64,000 nt of DNA from Pseudomonas siliginis (GTDB lineage: Bacteria; Pseudomonadota; Gammaproteobacteria; Pseudomonadales; Pseudomonadaceae), in the NCBI RefSeq assembly GCF_019145195.1, contig NZ_JAHSTW010000001.1, forward strand, positions 496,001 through 560,000, written 5' to 3'. This document shows, in pieces, positions 20,827 through 29,911 of this stretch. A model generated the notes under the pieces. That model did no database searches. It saw only the letters and a program-made list of their open reading frames with translations, and was not told the origin of the DNA. Positions within the stretch are counted from its first letter, which is position 1, and each line of letters starts with the position of its first letter. The translations under genes were made by a program, and so were the position numbers.

Positions 20827-21303
20827 TTAAAGTGGACCGCTAGCTACAACAAACAGTTTACCTTCTGATACCCGGTATGTTTGCCCGCGGTGCTCGATTT
20901 CAAAATTGAATGTTGCCGTAATCGAATCGATACCTTCTTCGTGTTTGCGCGCAAACTCTATTGTTCCTGTTTTCGCATATAAGATTTCATGCGACATAGT
21001 CATCAATCCCGCGACAGGGCTTCCGAACCCGCCAATTTCATGCGTACCGTCCGTAAGGGAGCGATCTATCACAAATGAAATGATCTCACCCACCTCGTCC
21101 GTAAAATATTGACCAATAACGCTAAACGTCTCTTTTGTGCCGAAATAAAGATGCCGAGTAGCGGAGAATATTGGCTTGCCTATGCCCGGATGATCGGGTG
21201 AAACGACCGCTTTGTAATACACTTCGGCCGTCTTCCGAGGACGCGATTTAAACGACGCGAAATCCGCAATGCCAAGCGTCGCAAAAGCGTTATTTCCTTT
21301 CAT
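20827..21303 (-). CDS. Hypothetical protein in AT-richer patch (158 aa)
   Basis: A soluble protein (MKGNNAFATLGIADFASFKSRPRKTAEVYYKAVV...) with long alternating strands, including TYRVSEGKLFVVASGPL at the end. I chose the ATG at 21303; an upstream in-frame start is possible. Base composition is lower in GC than the genes on both sides and codon use is less biased, which suggests acquisition by transfer. No family is recognised. Confidence 0.6.
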   Translation of the reverse strand: MKGNNAFATLGIADFASFKSRPRKTAEVYYKAVVSPDHPGIGKPIFSATRHLYFGTKETFSVIGQYFTDEVGEIISFVIDRSLTDGTHEIGGFGSPVAGLMTMSHEILYAKTGTIEFARKHEEGIDSITATFNFEIEHRGQTYRVSEGKLFVVASGPL

Positions 21304-21527
21304 GATATTAATCTCCAATGTCTTGCGTGATATAGGCCAGAGCGACTTTCCCGCTCCCACCTGATGTTCACGCTTTGGACGCGGGCGGACAACTGACAGA
21401 CTTTACAGTTATGCATTGCCTCGTATTGTGCTAGGTCCTTCGTACCTGATATCGGCACGCTGATGCCGCCCAGGTGTTTCACAGGTACAATGCGCCCCTT
21501 GCCCGTGACCGCCTGACTAAAAAAACT

Positions 21528-23516
21528 ATGTCCTTGCCCAAGCATCACCTGGAATTGCTCAGCCCTGCCCGCGATGTCGCCATTGCCCGCGAGGCCATCC
21601 TGCATGGCGCTGACGCCGTGTACATCGGCGGCCCGAGCTTCGGCGCACGCCACAACGCCTGCAACGAAGTCAGCGAAATCGCCGAACTGGTCGAGTTCGC
21701 CCGCCGTTACCACGCGCGTATTTTCACCACCATCAATACCATCCTGCACGACAACGAACTGGAGCCGGCGCGCAAGCTGATCCATCAGTTGTACGACGCC
21801 GGCGTCGATGCGCTGATCGTCCAGGACCTGGGCGTAATGGAGCTGGACATTCCGCCGATCGAGCTGCACGCCTCGACCCAGACCGACATCCGCACCCTCG
21901 AGCGAGCGAAGTTCCTCGATCAGGCCGGTTTCTCGCAGCTGGTGTTGGCCCGTGAGCTGAACCTGCAAGAAATCCGCGCCATCGCCGATGAAACCGACGC
22001 GGCCATCGAGTTCTTCATCCACGGCGCGCTGTGCGTGGCCTTCTCCGGCCAGTGCAATATTTCCCACGCGCAGACCGGCCGCAGCGCCAACCGGGGCGAC
22101 TGCTCCCAGGCTTGCCGCTTGCCGTACACCTTGAAAGACGAAAAGGGTGGCGTGATCGCTTACGAAAAGCACCTGCTGTCGATGAAAGACAACAACCAGA
22201 GCGCCAACATCCGCGCGCTGGTCGAAGCAGGCGTGCGTTCGTTCAAGATCGAAGGTCGCTACAAGGACATGGGCTATGTGAAGAACATCACTGCCTATTA
22301 CCGCCAGCGTCTGGACGACGTGCTCGAAGACCGCCCTGACCTGGCCCGCGCCTCCAGCGGCCGCACCGTGCATTTCTTCCTGCCCGACCCGGAAAAGACC
22401 TTCCACCGTGGCAGCACCGATTACTTCGTTACCGATCGCAAGATCGACATCGGCGCCTTCGATTCGCCCACCTTCACCGGCCTGCCGGTCGGTACGGTGG
22501 AAAAAGTCGGCAAGCGTGACATGCAGGTTGTCACCCATGAGCCGCTGTCTAACGGTGACGGTCTGAACGTACTGGTCAAACGCGAAGTGGTCGGTTTCCG
22601 CGCCAACATCGCCGAGGCCAAAGGCGAGTTCGAAGAAGACGGCGAGAAGCGCTACCGCTACCGCGTCGAGCCGAACGAAATGCCCGAAGGCCTGTTCAAG
22701 CTGCGCCCAAGCCACCCGCTCAATCGCAACCTTGATCACAACTGGCAGCAGGCGTTGCAGAAGACCTCTTCAGAACGTCGCGTGGCCCTGAGCTGGTTCG
22801 CCCGTCTGCGCGAAGAACAGCTGGAAGTGACCGCGACCAGCGAAGAAGGCATCAGCGCCAGCGTCACCCTCAACGGGCCGTTCGGCGTCGCCAACAAGCC
22901 GGAGCAGGCGCTGGAGCAACTGCGCGACCTGCTCGGCCAGCTCGGCACCACGCAGTATCACGCCACCGACATCAAGCTGGATGCGCCGCAAGCGTTCTTC
23001 ATTCCCAACTCGCAGCTCAAGTCGCTGCGTCGCGAAGTGATCGAAGCGCTGACTGCGGCACGTGTCGCCGCGCATCCGCGTGGCAGCCGCAAGGCCGAAA
23101 CCACGCCGCCGCCGGTGTACCCGGATTCGCACCTGACCTTCCTCGCCAACGTCTACAACCAGAAGGCCCGCGACTTCTACCACCGTCACGGCGTCAAGCT
23201 GATCGACGCGGCGTACGAAGCTCACGAAGAGCCAGGCGAAGTGCCGGTGATGATCACCAAGCACTGCCTGCGTTTCTCCTTCAACCTGTGCCCGAAACAG
23301 GCCAAAGGCGTGACCGGCGTGCGCACCAAGGTCGCGCCGATGCAGTTGATCCACGGCGATGAAGTGCTGACGTTGAAGTTCGATTGCAAGCCGTGCGAGA
23401 TGCACATCATCGGCAAGATGAAAGGCCACATCCTCAACCTGCCGCAGCCGGGCAGCGTGGTCGGCCACATCAGCCCCGAAGACCTGATGAAAACCATCCC
23501 GCGCGCACCGCACTGA
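21528..23516 (+). CDS. rlhA: Peptidase U32 family protein, RlhA-like
   Basis: 662 residues from the ATG at 21528. The N-terminal U32 barrel (MSLPKHHLELLSPARDVAIAREAILHGADAVYIGG) contains the cysteine cluster ALCVAFSGQCNISHAQTGRSANRGDCSQACRLPY. A long C-terminal part ends in CPKQ/CKPC cysteines. The length matches E. coli RlhA (YdcP), which hydroxylates C2501 of 23S rRNA, and not the shorter tRNA enzyme TrhP (about 450 residues). The iron-sulfur role of the cysteines follows family knowledge. It is monocistronic and ends before a strong bidirectional terminator. Confidence 0.85.
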   Translation: MSLPKHHLELLSPARDVAIAREAILHGADAVYIGGPSFGARHNACNEVSEIAELVEFARRYHARIFTTINTILHDNELEPARKLIHQLYDAGVDALIVQDLGVMELDIPPIELHASTQTDIRTLERAKFLDQAGFSQLVLARELNLQEIRAIADETDAAIEFFIHGALCVAFSGQCNISHAQTGRSANRGDCSQACRLPYTLKDEKGGVIAYEKHLLSMKDNNQSANIRALVEAGVRSFKIEGRYKDMGYVKNITAYYRQRLDDVLEDRPDLARASSGRTVHFFLPDPEKTFHRGSTDYFVTDRKIDIGAFDSPTFTGLPVGTVEKVGKRDMQVVTHEPLSNGDGLNVLVKREVVGFRANIAEAKGEFEEDGEKRYRYRVEPNEMPEGLFKLRPSHPLNRNLDHNWQQALQKTSSERRVALSWFARLREEQLEVTATSEEGISASVTLNGPFGVANKPEQALEQLRDLLGQLGTTQYHATDIKLDAPQAFFIPNSQLKSLRREVIEALTAARVAAHPRGSRKAETTPPPVYPDSHLTFLANVYNQKARDFYHRHGVKLIDAAYEAHEEPGEVPVMITKHCLRFSFNLCPKQAKGVTGVRTKVAPMQLIHGDEVLTLKFDCKPCEMHIIGKMKGHILNLPQPGSVVGHISPEDLMKTIPRAPH

Positions 23517-23588
23517 GTGACCGGCGTGCGCGGTGCTTCGGCATCGCGCACGCCTGCTTGGCTCCAAACGCGGTAAATCGCAGGCATA

Positions 23589-23624
23589 AAAAAACGCCAA
23601 CTTCTTGCGAAGTTGGCGTTTTTT
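23589..23624. terminator. Bidirectional terminator behind rlhA and tRNA-Gln
   Basis: AAAACGCCAACTTC pairs perfectly with GAAGTTGGCGTTTT around TTGC, with A- and T-runs on both sides. It serves rlhA from the left and the tRNA from the right. Confidence 0.95.
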
Positions 23625-23630
23625 CGTAGA

Positions 23631-23705
23631 TGGCAGGGGCGGCTGGATTCGAACCAACGCATGGCAGGATCAAAACCTGCTGCCTTACCGCTTGGCGACG
23701 CCCCT
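23631..23705 (-). tRNA. tRNA-Gln (anticodon TTG)
   Basis: On the minus strand, acceptor arm AGGGGCG pairs with CGCCCCT, followed by discriminator G and an encoded CCA. The anticodon loop reads TTTTGAT with a CAGG/CCTG stem, giving TTG. The T-arm contains GGTTCGAATCC. All four arms fold, and the length is 75 bases. Confidence 0.97.
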
Positions 23706-24012
23706 GTAGCTCTGGTCAGCGGCTCCGTTAGGATCGCTGTGAGAACGGGGCGCAATTTAACAACATTCATATCGTTTGGGAAGCCCGAGATGAAATATTT
23801 TTTGTTTTAAAACAGCGACTTATTATTTTCGCGCGAAAACTCACCGTTTCATCGCCATGTATCACACTGTGTACGCGCCCCGCTGCTACACAACCCAATG
23901 CAAATACGCTCTCTGGGGACACAGAGCAGATACCTCGCCACGCTTCAATGCACCCAAGGTTTCAAGGGTTCATCCAGCCCCTTGGCCACAGGCTCGCAAA
24001 GGAGACGTCAGC

Positions 24013-25047
24013 ATGACACAGGCTCTGCACACCTCTAAAATCACCGCCGCGCTCGGCTTGTCAGTCCTGGCGCTGTCACTGTTCGGCGCCGTCGGCAGCG
24101 CTCAGGCGCAAACCACAGAACCCGCCGCCGTGAGCTATTCCGCGCCCTCGCCTTTCGGCCCGCTGAAGCACATCAAGGCTGGCTTGCTCGACGTGGCCTA
24201 CGCCGAAACCGGCCCCGCTGATGGCCCAGTGGTGATTCTGCTGCACGGCTGGCCCTACGACATTCACAGCTACGACGATGTCGCACCACTGCTCGCGGCC
24301 AAGGGTTACCGCGTGCTGATGCCGTATGCACGCGGTTATGGCGACACGCAGTTCCTGTCCAAAAACACCCTGCGCAACGGCCAACCGGCGGCGCTGGCCA
24401 GCGACGTGATCGACTTCATGGACGCACTGAAGATCAAGCAAGCAGTGCTGGGCGGCTACGACTGGGGCGCGCGTTCGGCGGACATCGTCGCGGCCTTGTG
24501 GCCAGAGCGCGTGAAAGCGCTGGTGGCGGTCAGCGGCTACCTGATAGGCAACCAGGCCGCCGGGCAAAACCCGCTGCCGCCGAAAGCCGAATTGCAGTGG
24601 TGGTACCAGTTCTACTTCGCCACCGAACGCGGCCGTGCCGGCTATGAAAAGAACACCCACGACTTCGCCAAACTGATCTGGCAACTGGCGTCGCCGCAGT
24701 GGAAGTTCGACGACGCTACCTTCGACCGCAGCGCCAAGGCATTGCAGAACCCCGATCACGTCGAGATCACCGTGTTCAACTACCGCTGGCGTCTGGGCCT
24801 GGTGCAGGGTGAAGCGAAATATGCCGCGCTGGAAGAGAAGCTTGCGACTGCACCGTCGATCAGCGTTCCGACGATTACCCTGGAAGGCGATGCCAATGGT
24901 GCGCCACATCCCAAGCCTGAGGACTATGCCAAGCGCTTTACCGGCAAATATCAGTTCCGGTTGATTGAGGGTGGGGTCGGACATAATTTGCCTCAAGAGG
25001 CTCCGAAGGCATTCGCCCAGGCAGTGGTGGATGCCGACCATCTCTGA
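24013..25047 (+). CDS. Exported alpha/beta hydrolase, epoxide-hydrolase type
   Basis: 344 residues with a Sec signal peptide (ITAALGLSVLALSLFGAVGSAQA). The hydrolase shows the oxyanion motif HGWP (79-81), the nucleophile D150 in GGYDWGARSA and the base H324 in GVGHNLPQ. An aspartate nucleophile is typical of epoxide hydrolases and haloalkane dehalogenases rather than esterases. I chose the ATG at 24013 after GGAGACGT; upstream in-frame codons lie outside any signal peptide. The substrate is unknown. It converges on a GlxA-type regulator with a shared terminator. Confidence 0.85.
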   Translation: MTQALHTSKITAALGLSVLALSLFGAVGSAQAQTTEPAAVSYSAPSPFGPLKHIKAGLLDVAYAETGPADGPVVILLHGWPYDIHSYDDVAPLLAAKGYRVLMPYARGYGDTQFLSKNTLRNGQPAALASDVIDFMDALKIKQAVLGGYDWGARSADIVAALWPERVKALVAVSGYLIGNQAAGQNPLPPKAELQWWYQFYFATERGRAGYEKNTHDFAKLIWQLASPQWKFDDATFDRSAKALQNPDHVEITVFNYRWRLGLVQGEAKYAALEEKLATAPSISVPTITLEGDANGAPHPKPEDYAKRFTGKYQFRLIEGGVGHNLPQEAPKAFAQAVVDADHL

Positions 25048-25066
25048 AGAAATCCCTCAGGGTATT

Positions 25067-25099
25067 AAAACGGCTGGATCTATTTGACCAGCCGTTTTT
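25067..25099. terminator. Bidirectional terminator between hydrolase and AraC-type regulator
   Basis: AAAACGGCTGG pairs with CCAGCCGTTTT around a ten-base loop. It overlaps the stop codon region of the minus-strand regulator and has T-runs on both sides. Confidence 0.85.
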
Positions 25100-26060
25100 C
25101 CTTCGAAGGCCGATAACCGAAGTACGAGCTGTAGCACTTGCTGAAATGGCTCGGTGAGACAAAACCGCAAGCCACCAATACTTCCACCTGCGACAGCTCG
25201 GTATGTTGCAGCAGGCGGCGGGCTTCGGTGATGCGCAGCTCCAGATAATAGCGCTGCGGCGTGGTGCCCAGTTGTTCCTTGAACAAGCGCTCGAGCTGGC
25301 GCCGTGAGCGGCCGGCGTAGACCGCCAGTTGTTCCAGCTCAAGCGGCTCTTCGAGGTTGGCATCCATCAGCTTGATCACTTCCCGCAACGGCGCGCTGAC
25401 GCAGATGTTTTCGTCCGGTTTGATCCGCCTGTAGCGCGATTCCTCAAACGCCAGAATGTCCTCGACGCCCTCGACCAGCGCTTTGCCGTGCAAACTTTTG
25501 ATCCAGTCCAGCGCCATGTGGAAAGCCCCCGACGGGCTCGACGCGGTGAGACGGTCGCGGTCGATCACATAAGGCTCGCTGCTGACGTGCGTAGCCTTGG
25601 CAATTTCCGTCAACGCGGGGCGATGTTCCGGGTGAATCGCGCAACGGTAGCCGTCGAGCAAACCGGCGCGGCCGAGAAACCACGAACCGTTCCACAACCC
25701 GGCCAGACTGACGCCCCGTTCCGCCGCCAGTTTGAGCAAGTGCACAAACCCATCGCTCGCTCGCAGTTCAGTGCGATAACCACCGCAGACCACCAACAGA
25801 TCCAATTCCTCGAGCGCTGCTGAGTCCAGACGCGCATCGGGGCGGATCACCAGCCCCAGGTCGCTGATGACCTCGCCCTCACCCAGCCCGAAGGTGCGCG
25901 AGGTAAACAGCCCCGGGCGCAACAGATTGGTAGTCACCACGGCGTCCAGCGTCTGCGTAAAGGCCGGTAGCGAAAAGTGTTCGAGCAGCAGAAAACCGGT
26001 GCGCGTCAACTGCGCGTCATCGCTTTGCTCATTCAGATAGCGGAGGTTTTTCCCCTTCAT
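25080..26060 (-). CDS. GlxA-type transcription regulator (DJ-1/PfpI domain + AraC HTH)
   Basis: An N-terminal amidase-like DJ-1/PfpI domain (VCGGYRTELRASDGF, then LAGLWNGSWFLGRAGLLDGYRCAIHPEHRPAL) is followed by a C-terminal AraC double helix-turn-helix (SRRQLERLFKEQLGTTPQRYYLELRITEARRLL...FVSPSHFSKCYSSYFG). Such proteins activate catabolic operons in response to small amine or carboxylate ligands. I chose the ATG at 26060, next to GGAGG, although spacing is short; a TTG at 26090 is an alternative. Convergent with the hydrolase gene, which may be unrelated. Confidence 0.88.
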   Translation of the reverse strand: MKGKNLRYLNEQSDDAQLTRTGFLLLEHFSLPAFTQTLDAVVTTNLLRPGLFTSRTFGLGEGEVISDLGLVIRPDARLDSAALEELDLLVVCGGYRTELRASDGFVHLLKLAAERGVSLAGLWNGSWFLGRAGLLDGYRCAIHPEHRPALTEIAKATHVSSEPYVIDRDRLTASSPSGAFHMALDWIKSLHGKALVEGVEDILAFEESRYRRIKPDENICVSAPLREVIKLMDANLEEPLELEQLAVYAGRSRRQLERLFKEQLGTTPQRYYLELRITEARRLLQHTELSQVEVLVACGFVSPSHFSKCYSSYFGYRPSKEKRLVK

Positions 26061-26205
26061 GCCTCCGCTGAATTGGCGTCGTTCGGTCAAGTTTCAATCC
26101 ATCGGTCACATTGTTGTGCGCCGATAGTTGGCCGGAACCGGTAAAGAGTCAATCACGTCATCGGGCCACACATTCAAACAACCCATGGCCGTCGCCCCGG
26201 GTATC

Positions 26206-27366
26206 TCAAACGATCGTATTCAACCCAGCCCCGAGCCGACCTTCGAGGCGCCCGAACAGGACGTAGTGTTGATAGCCACTGGAGAAGGCGCCTGTGGCGA
26301 TTGCAGTCTTTACGTCGGCGTTGAGTCGCAGATATTGAGCCTCATCGAAATGCTCGGCGCTGACTTCACCTGTACGGCCCAGACGTTCGCTATCGATCGG
26401 CTGTTCGAGAATCGTGCGTCGTTGAAAGTCGATGATGCGATTGACCGCATGACTTTCCAGCGGTCCCTTGTTGGGCGATGCGGAGTAGATGTGCAGACCG
26501 TTCTTCGCGCAGCGGTTGCACAAGTCCACGCAGTTCTTTTGCGTGGATTTGCGACTCATCAATTCCTGCACCGGCATGTCCAGATACTTGCCGACGCTGT
26601 ATTCAGACTGATTGAAAATCGTGCAGCACAGCACAGTATTGCCATTGCAATCGAGTACCAGCCAATCATCTTTCAGGGTGCACGCCTGTTTAGGGTATTG
26701 CTTGACCAGATTGACCAGGTCTGCATACGGTGGCAACGCCAGGCGCTTGAGGGTTTCCCGGTCCGTGTCGGTGACCGATGCATCTTCTTCGACGATGGCG
26801 AAGGTTTTTTCCAGCGGCATCATCACCGAGTAGCCGGTGGAGAAATTGAAACCCAGGCGCTCGCTGAACTCGCGCATCAGCCCCTCTTCTTCGAGGTTAT
26901 CCAGATAGCGGTGGTAATAGACCTCGATAAGCGTATTCAGGCCGTGACGCTGCTTGAGGTCATGCAGCTTGATCATGTTCTGCTTGACCACTTCGATGTC
27001 GCCGCCGACATGCCCTTGGCGGTAGGTATCCTGGTGGAACCCGGACAGGGAGACACGGAAGAACCAGGGATTGGCGAGCATCGCGCTTTCAATGTTCTTG
27101 GCCAGGTTCAGGTTGGAGCTGATGCCGCTTTGCAGACCTGCAGCGTTAATGATTTCAACGAACTCACCGATGCGCGGGTGAATCAACGGCTCGGTCCAGT
27201 TGTACAAAAAGATCGCCTTGACCCCTTCACGCCGTGCCTTATCGACAATCTGCGTGAACATATCGAGCTGCATAGCTTTCTTGAAATTGGCATTTTCCGA
27301 ATTACCCATCGGGCATGACGGGCAGCTCAAATTGCAGGCGCCGACGATATCGATGTACATATTCAT
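26206..27366 (-). CDS. Radical SAM/SPASM-type protein with NPDV-like tail
   Basis: 386 residues. The SAM cluster motif is CNLSCPSC near residue 11, and a C-terminal auxiliary-cluster region has CTLK, CCTIF and CVDLCNRC cysteines, as in SPASM enzymes. After this comes an added ~40-residue module (HFDEAQYLRLNADVKTAIATGAFSSGYQHYVLFGRLEGR), similar in pattern to the xxxYLxxNPDVxxA...HYxxxGxxEGR modules seen in surface and glycosyltransferase proteins. I chose the ATG at 27366 because AAGGAG lies 11 bases upstream. The substrate is unknown and no precursor-peptide gene is evident nearby. Confidence 0.8.
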   Translation of the reverse strand: MNMYIDIVGACNLSCPSCPMGNSENANFKKAMQLDMFTQIVDKARREGVKAIFLYNWTEPLIHPRIGEFVEIINAAGLQSGISSNLNLAKNIESAMLANPWFFRVSLSGFHQDTYRQGHVGGDIEVVKQNMIKLHDLKQRHGLNTLIEVYYHRYLDNLEEEGLMREFSERLGFNFSTGYSVMMPLEKTFAIVEEDASVTDTDRETLKRLALPPYADLVNLVKQYPKQACTLKDDWLVLDCNGNTVLCCTIFNQSEYSVGKYLDMPVQELMSRKSTQKNCVDLCNRCAKNGLHIYSASPNKGPLESHAVNRIIDFQRRTILEQPIDSERLGRTGEVSAEHFDEAQYLRLNADVKTAIATGAFSSGYQHYVLFGRLEGRLGAGLNTIV

Positions 27367-27484
27367 TACGCGCATAGCTCCTTGGGTCGAACGTGCACCT
27401 CTCATCACGAGCACGTTCGGGTCGCCGGGTTGGTTGTTTTTCTGACGACCTGCCTTCACGTAAAGCAATAAGCGCACCAGAGCC

Positions 27485-28378
27485 CTACGCCATTAACGCC
27501 ACAATCCAGTCGATAAACACCCGCAACTTCACGCTGACATGCCGGTTCGGCGGATACGCGACGTATAGCGGCATGCTTTCCAGGCGCCAGCCCTCAAACA
27601 ACGGCACGAGCTCTCCGCGCGCGACATGCGCATCGGCCATATACGTGGGCAACCACAGCACACCCATACCGGCGAGCCCCGCCGCCAGATAGGCATTGCC
27701 GTCATCTACCGCAAGCACATGCCGGCCCTTGATCTGCAGGCGCTCGGTGCCATTGTGCAACGTGTACGGAAGAGGTTTACCAGTGCGAGCCCAAAGAAAC
27801 GCGACCACCCGATGATGGGAGTCTTCCAGCTCGCGTGGATGGTCGGGCGTACCTTCGCGAGCCAGATAAGCCGGCGCGGCAAATACCCCCAAGGGCAGAT
27901 CGGCTAGCTTGCGCGCCCTCAGCGATTGATCGAGCAGCTCGCCGCCGCGCACCACGCAATCGACGTTCTCATCGATGATGTCGACGATGCGGTCGCTGAC
28001 GCCCATGTCGATCTGGATGTCCGGGTAGCGCGCGTGAAACTCCGGCAAGGCTGGGACCAGAATGTGCCGCGCGAACGGGCTCGGCACGTCGATGCGCAAG
28101 CGCCCGCGTGGCCGTGCGGCGGCACCGGGCAGGCTGGTTTCGGCGTCGTCCATGTCGGCCAGCAACTTGATCACCCGCTCGTAATAAGCCGCACCATCGG
28201 CGGTGACGTTGACCTTGCGCGTGGTGCGATTGAGCAGCTTGACCCGCAGCCGCGCCTCCAGTTGCTGCACCAGTTGCGTCACCGTGGTCTTGCTCATGTG
28301 CAAGGTTTCGGCAGCTTTGGTGAAACTCCCCGCCTCGACCACCCGGGCAAAGGCCTGCATCGCATCGAACCGGTCCAT
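27485..28378 (-). CDS. LysR-family transcriptional regulator
   Basis: 297 residues from the ATG at 28378: N-terminal winged HTH (MDRFDAMQAFARVVEAGSFTKAAETLHMSKTTVTQLVQQLEARL) and a two-lobed effector domain (RGRLRIDVPSPFARHILVPALPEF...). It belongs to the large branch that acts on a divergent neighbour. The divergent gene here is a RidA protein, and a T-N11-A palindrome lies between them, so regulation of that gene plus autorepression is likely. Confidence 0.92.
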   Translation of the reverse strand: MDRFDAMQAFARVVEAGSFTKAAETLHMSKTTVTQLVQQLEARLRVKLLNRTTRKVNVTADGAAYYERVIKLLADMDDAETSLPGAAARPRGRLRIDVPSPFARHILVPALPEFHARYPDIQIDMGVSDRIVDIIDENVDCVVRGGELLDQSLRARKLADLPLGVFAAPAYLAREGTPDHPRELEDSHHRVVAFLWARTGKPLPYTLHNGTERLQIKGRHVLAVDDGNAYLAAGLAGMGVLWLPTYMADAHVARGELVPLFEGWRLESMPLYVAYPPNRHVSVKLRVFIDWIVALMA

Positions 28379-28393
28379 CCGCGCCTCTCGATT

Positions 28394-28410
28394 GTTTGGA
28401 ATTTGCAAAC
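28394..28410. promoter_or_regulatory. LysR-type binding palindrome
   Basis: GTTTG-N7-CAAAC contains a T-N11-A core, the general LysR recognition form, 16 bases upstream of the regulator's start in the divergent intergenic region. Confidence 0.5.
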
Positions 28411-28461
28411 AGTGAACGCCAAGCTTGCGCGTTTATCCGGCAGCTGCAAATACCTAAAGTC

Positions 28462-28484
28462 ACTCCATCAACCACTGATGGAGT
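28462..28484. promoter_or_regulatory. Perfect 9-bp inverted repeat before the RidA gene
   Basis: ACTCCATCA-N5-TGATGGAGT is a perfect dyad ending 8 bases before the RidA start, overlapping the place where a ribosome site should lie. It could be a second operator or an mRNA hairpin that limits translation. Confidence 0.45.
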
Positions 28485-28491
28485 CAGCCCC

Positions 28492-28890
28492 ATGTCCAAG
28501 CGCGATGTAGTATTCCCACCCGCCCCCCACGCCCTGTATGAGCGTCACCGTTACTCGCCGGCGATTCGCTCCAACGGGTTTCTGTTTGTCTCCGGACAAG
28601 TCGGCAGCCGTGAGGATGGCTCGCCCGAGGCCGATCTGCGCGATCAGGTGCGCACCGCCTTCCACAACCTCAACGCGATCCTCGCTGCGGCCGGTTGCAG
28701 CTTCGATGATGCGGTGGATGTCACCGTGTTCATGGTCGATCCGCACTCGACGTTCGAAACGATCTGGACTGTGGTGCCGGAGTTCTGGGGCGAAGCGCCG
28801 TTTCCGACCATCACCGCTGTCGGCGTGACCTGGCTGGCGGGTTTCGATTTCGAGATCAAGGTGATTGCCAAATTGCCCGAGGCGGCTTGA
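28492..28890 (+). CDS. RidA family protein (132 aa)
   Basis: A YjgF-type protein distinct from the RidA gene at 20.3 kb. Motifs are YSPAIRSNGFLFVSGQVGSREDGSPEADLRDQVRTAFHNLNAILAAAGCSFDDAVDVTVFMVD and FPTITAVGVTWLAGFDFEIKVIAKL. The canonical arginine before the V-A core is replaced (TITAVGV rather than RxxV), so enamine deamination is uncertain. The start is the ATG at 28492. It is divergently paired with a LysR regulator. Confidence 0.85.
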   Translation: MSKRDVVFPPAPHALYERHRYSPAIRSNGFLFVSGQVGSREDGSPEADLRDQVRTAFHNLNAILAAAGCSFDDAVDVTVFMVDPHSTFETIWTVVPEFWGEAPFPTITAVGVTWLAGFDFEIKVIAKLPEAA

Positions 28891-29047
28891 CCGCAACCGT
28901 ACACAAACAGACACACCGCGCCGGCACGGAGGCTGGCCAATCTCCTCGCGAATGCGTATAACCTCGCCGTTTCGTCTACCCTGACGTGGCGCGCCGCCCG
29001 GTAGCGGCTGCCCTTCGAATGTTGACGCTTACGAAACGGAGAATTCT

Positions 29048-29911
29048 ATGTTCAAGCGTACCCTCGCCCTCACCGCCGGTCTGGCGCTGTCTTTTTCTGC
29101 CCTGATGACGCAAGCCGCTGATGTGTTGCGCGTCAGCGCGATTCCCGACGAAGCCCCGACCGAGTTGCTGCGCAAGTTCGAACCGTTGGGCGCTTATCTT
29201 GAACAGCAGTTGGGCATGAAGGTGCAGTTTGTGCCTGTCGCCGACTACCCGGCGGTGGTTGAAGCGCTGGCCACCGATCGCCTCGACATGGCCTGGCTCG
29301 GCGGTTTCACTTTTGTGCAGGCACGCTTGAAGACCGACGCCACCACGCCAGTGATCCCGCTGGTGCAGCGCGAGCAGGACGCGCAGTTCACCAGCAAATT
29401 CATCACCGCCGACCCGAACGTGAAAAGCCTCGCCGACCTGAAGGGCAAAACCTTCGCCTTCGGTTCGGTGTCGTCCACCTCGGGCAGCCTGATGCCGCGT
29501 TACTTCATGCTGAAAAACGACGGCATCAAGCCTGAGGGCTTCTTCAGCCGCGTCGCCTACTCCGGCGCGCATGACGCCACCGTTGCCTGGGTGCAGGCCG
29601 GCAAGGTCGACGCTGGTGTGTTGAACGCCAGCGTCTGGCAGAAACTGGTCGACGCCGGCAAGGTCGACACCAACAAGGTCAAAGTCTTCGCCACCACCCC
29701 GACCTACTTCGATTACAACTGGACTGTGCGCGGCACCCTTGATCCGAAGCTGGCCGCGAAGATCAAGCAAGCCTTCCTCAACCTCGACCCGGCCAATCCT
29801 GAGCAGAAGAAAATTCTCGATCTGCAGGCCGCCAGTCGTTTCATCGAGACCAAGCCCGAGAACTACAAGGGCATCGAGGAAGCCGCCCGCGCCGCCGAAC
29901 TGCTGAAATGA
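29048..29911 (+). CDS. PhnD-type ABC transporter substrate-binding protein
   Basis: 287 residues with a signal peptide (FKRTLALTAGLALSFSALMTQAAD). The mature protein is a PhnD-like periplasmic binding protein (LRVSAIPDEAPTELLRKFEPLGAYLEQQLG, then DRLDMAWLGGFTFV and FGSVSSTSGSLMPRYF, which form the anion pocket). The family covers phosphonate, phosphite and, in some Pseudomonas-type members, selenate-like oxyanions. The ligand cannot be read from sequence. It is the first gene of four; the next start overlaps its stop by four bases. Confidence 0.88.
   Translation: MFKRTLALTAGLALSFSALMTQAADVLRVSAIPDEAPTELLRKFEPLGAYLEQQLGMKVQFVPVADYPAVVEALATDRLDMAWLGGFTFVQARLKTDATTPVIPLVQREQDAQFTSKFITADPNVKSLADLKGKTFAFGSVSSTSGSLMPRYFMLKNDGIKPEGFFSRVAYSGAHDATVAWVQAGKVDAGVLNASVWQKLVDAGKVDTNKVKVFATTPTYFDYNWTVRGTLDPKLAAKIKQAFLNLDPANPEQKKILDLQAASRFIETKPENYKGIEEAARAAELLK

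Noticed and set aside
23631..23705. tRNA-Gln as an integration site for an island
   Set aside because: No duplicated tRNA 3' end and no integrase lie nearby; flanking genes are core-like.
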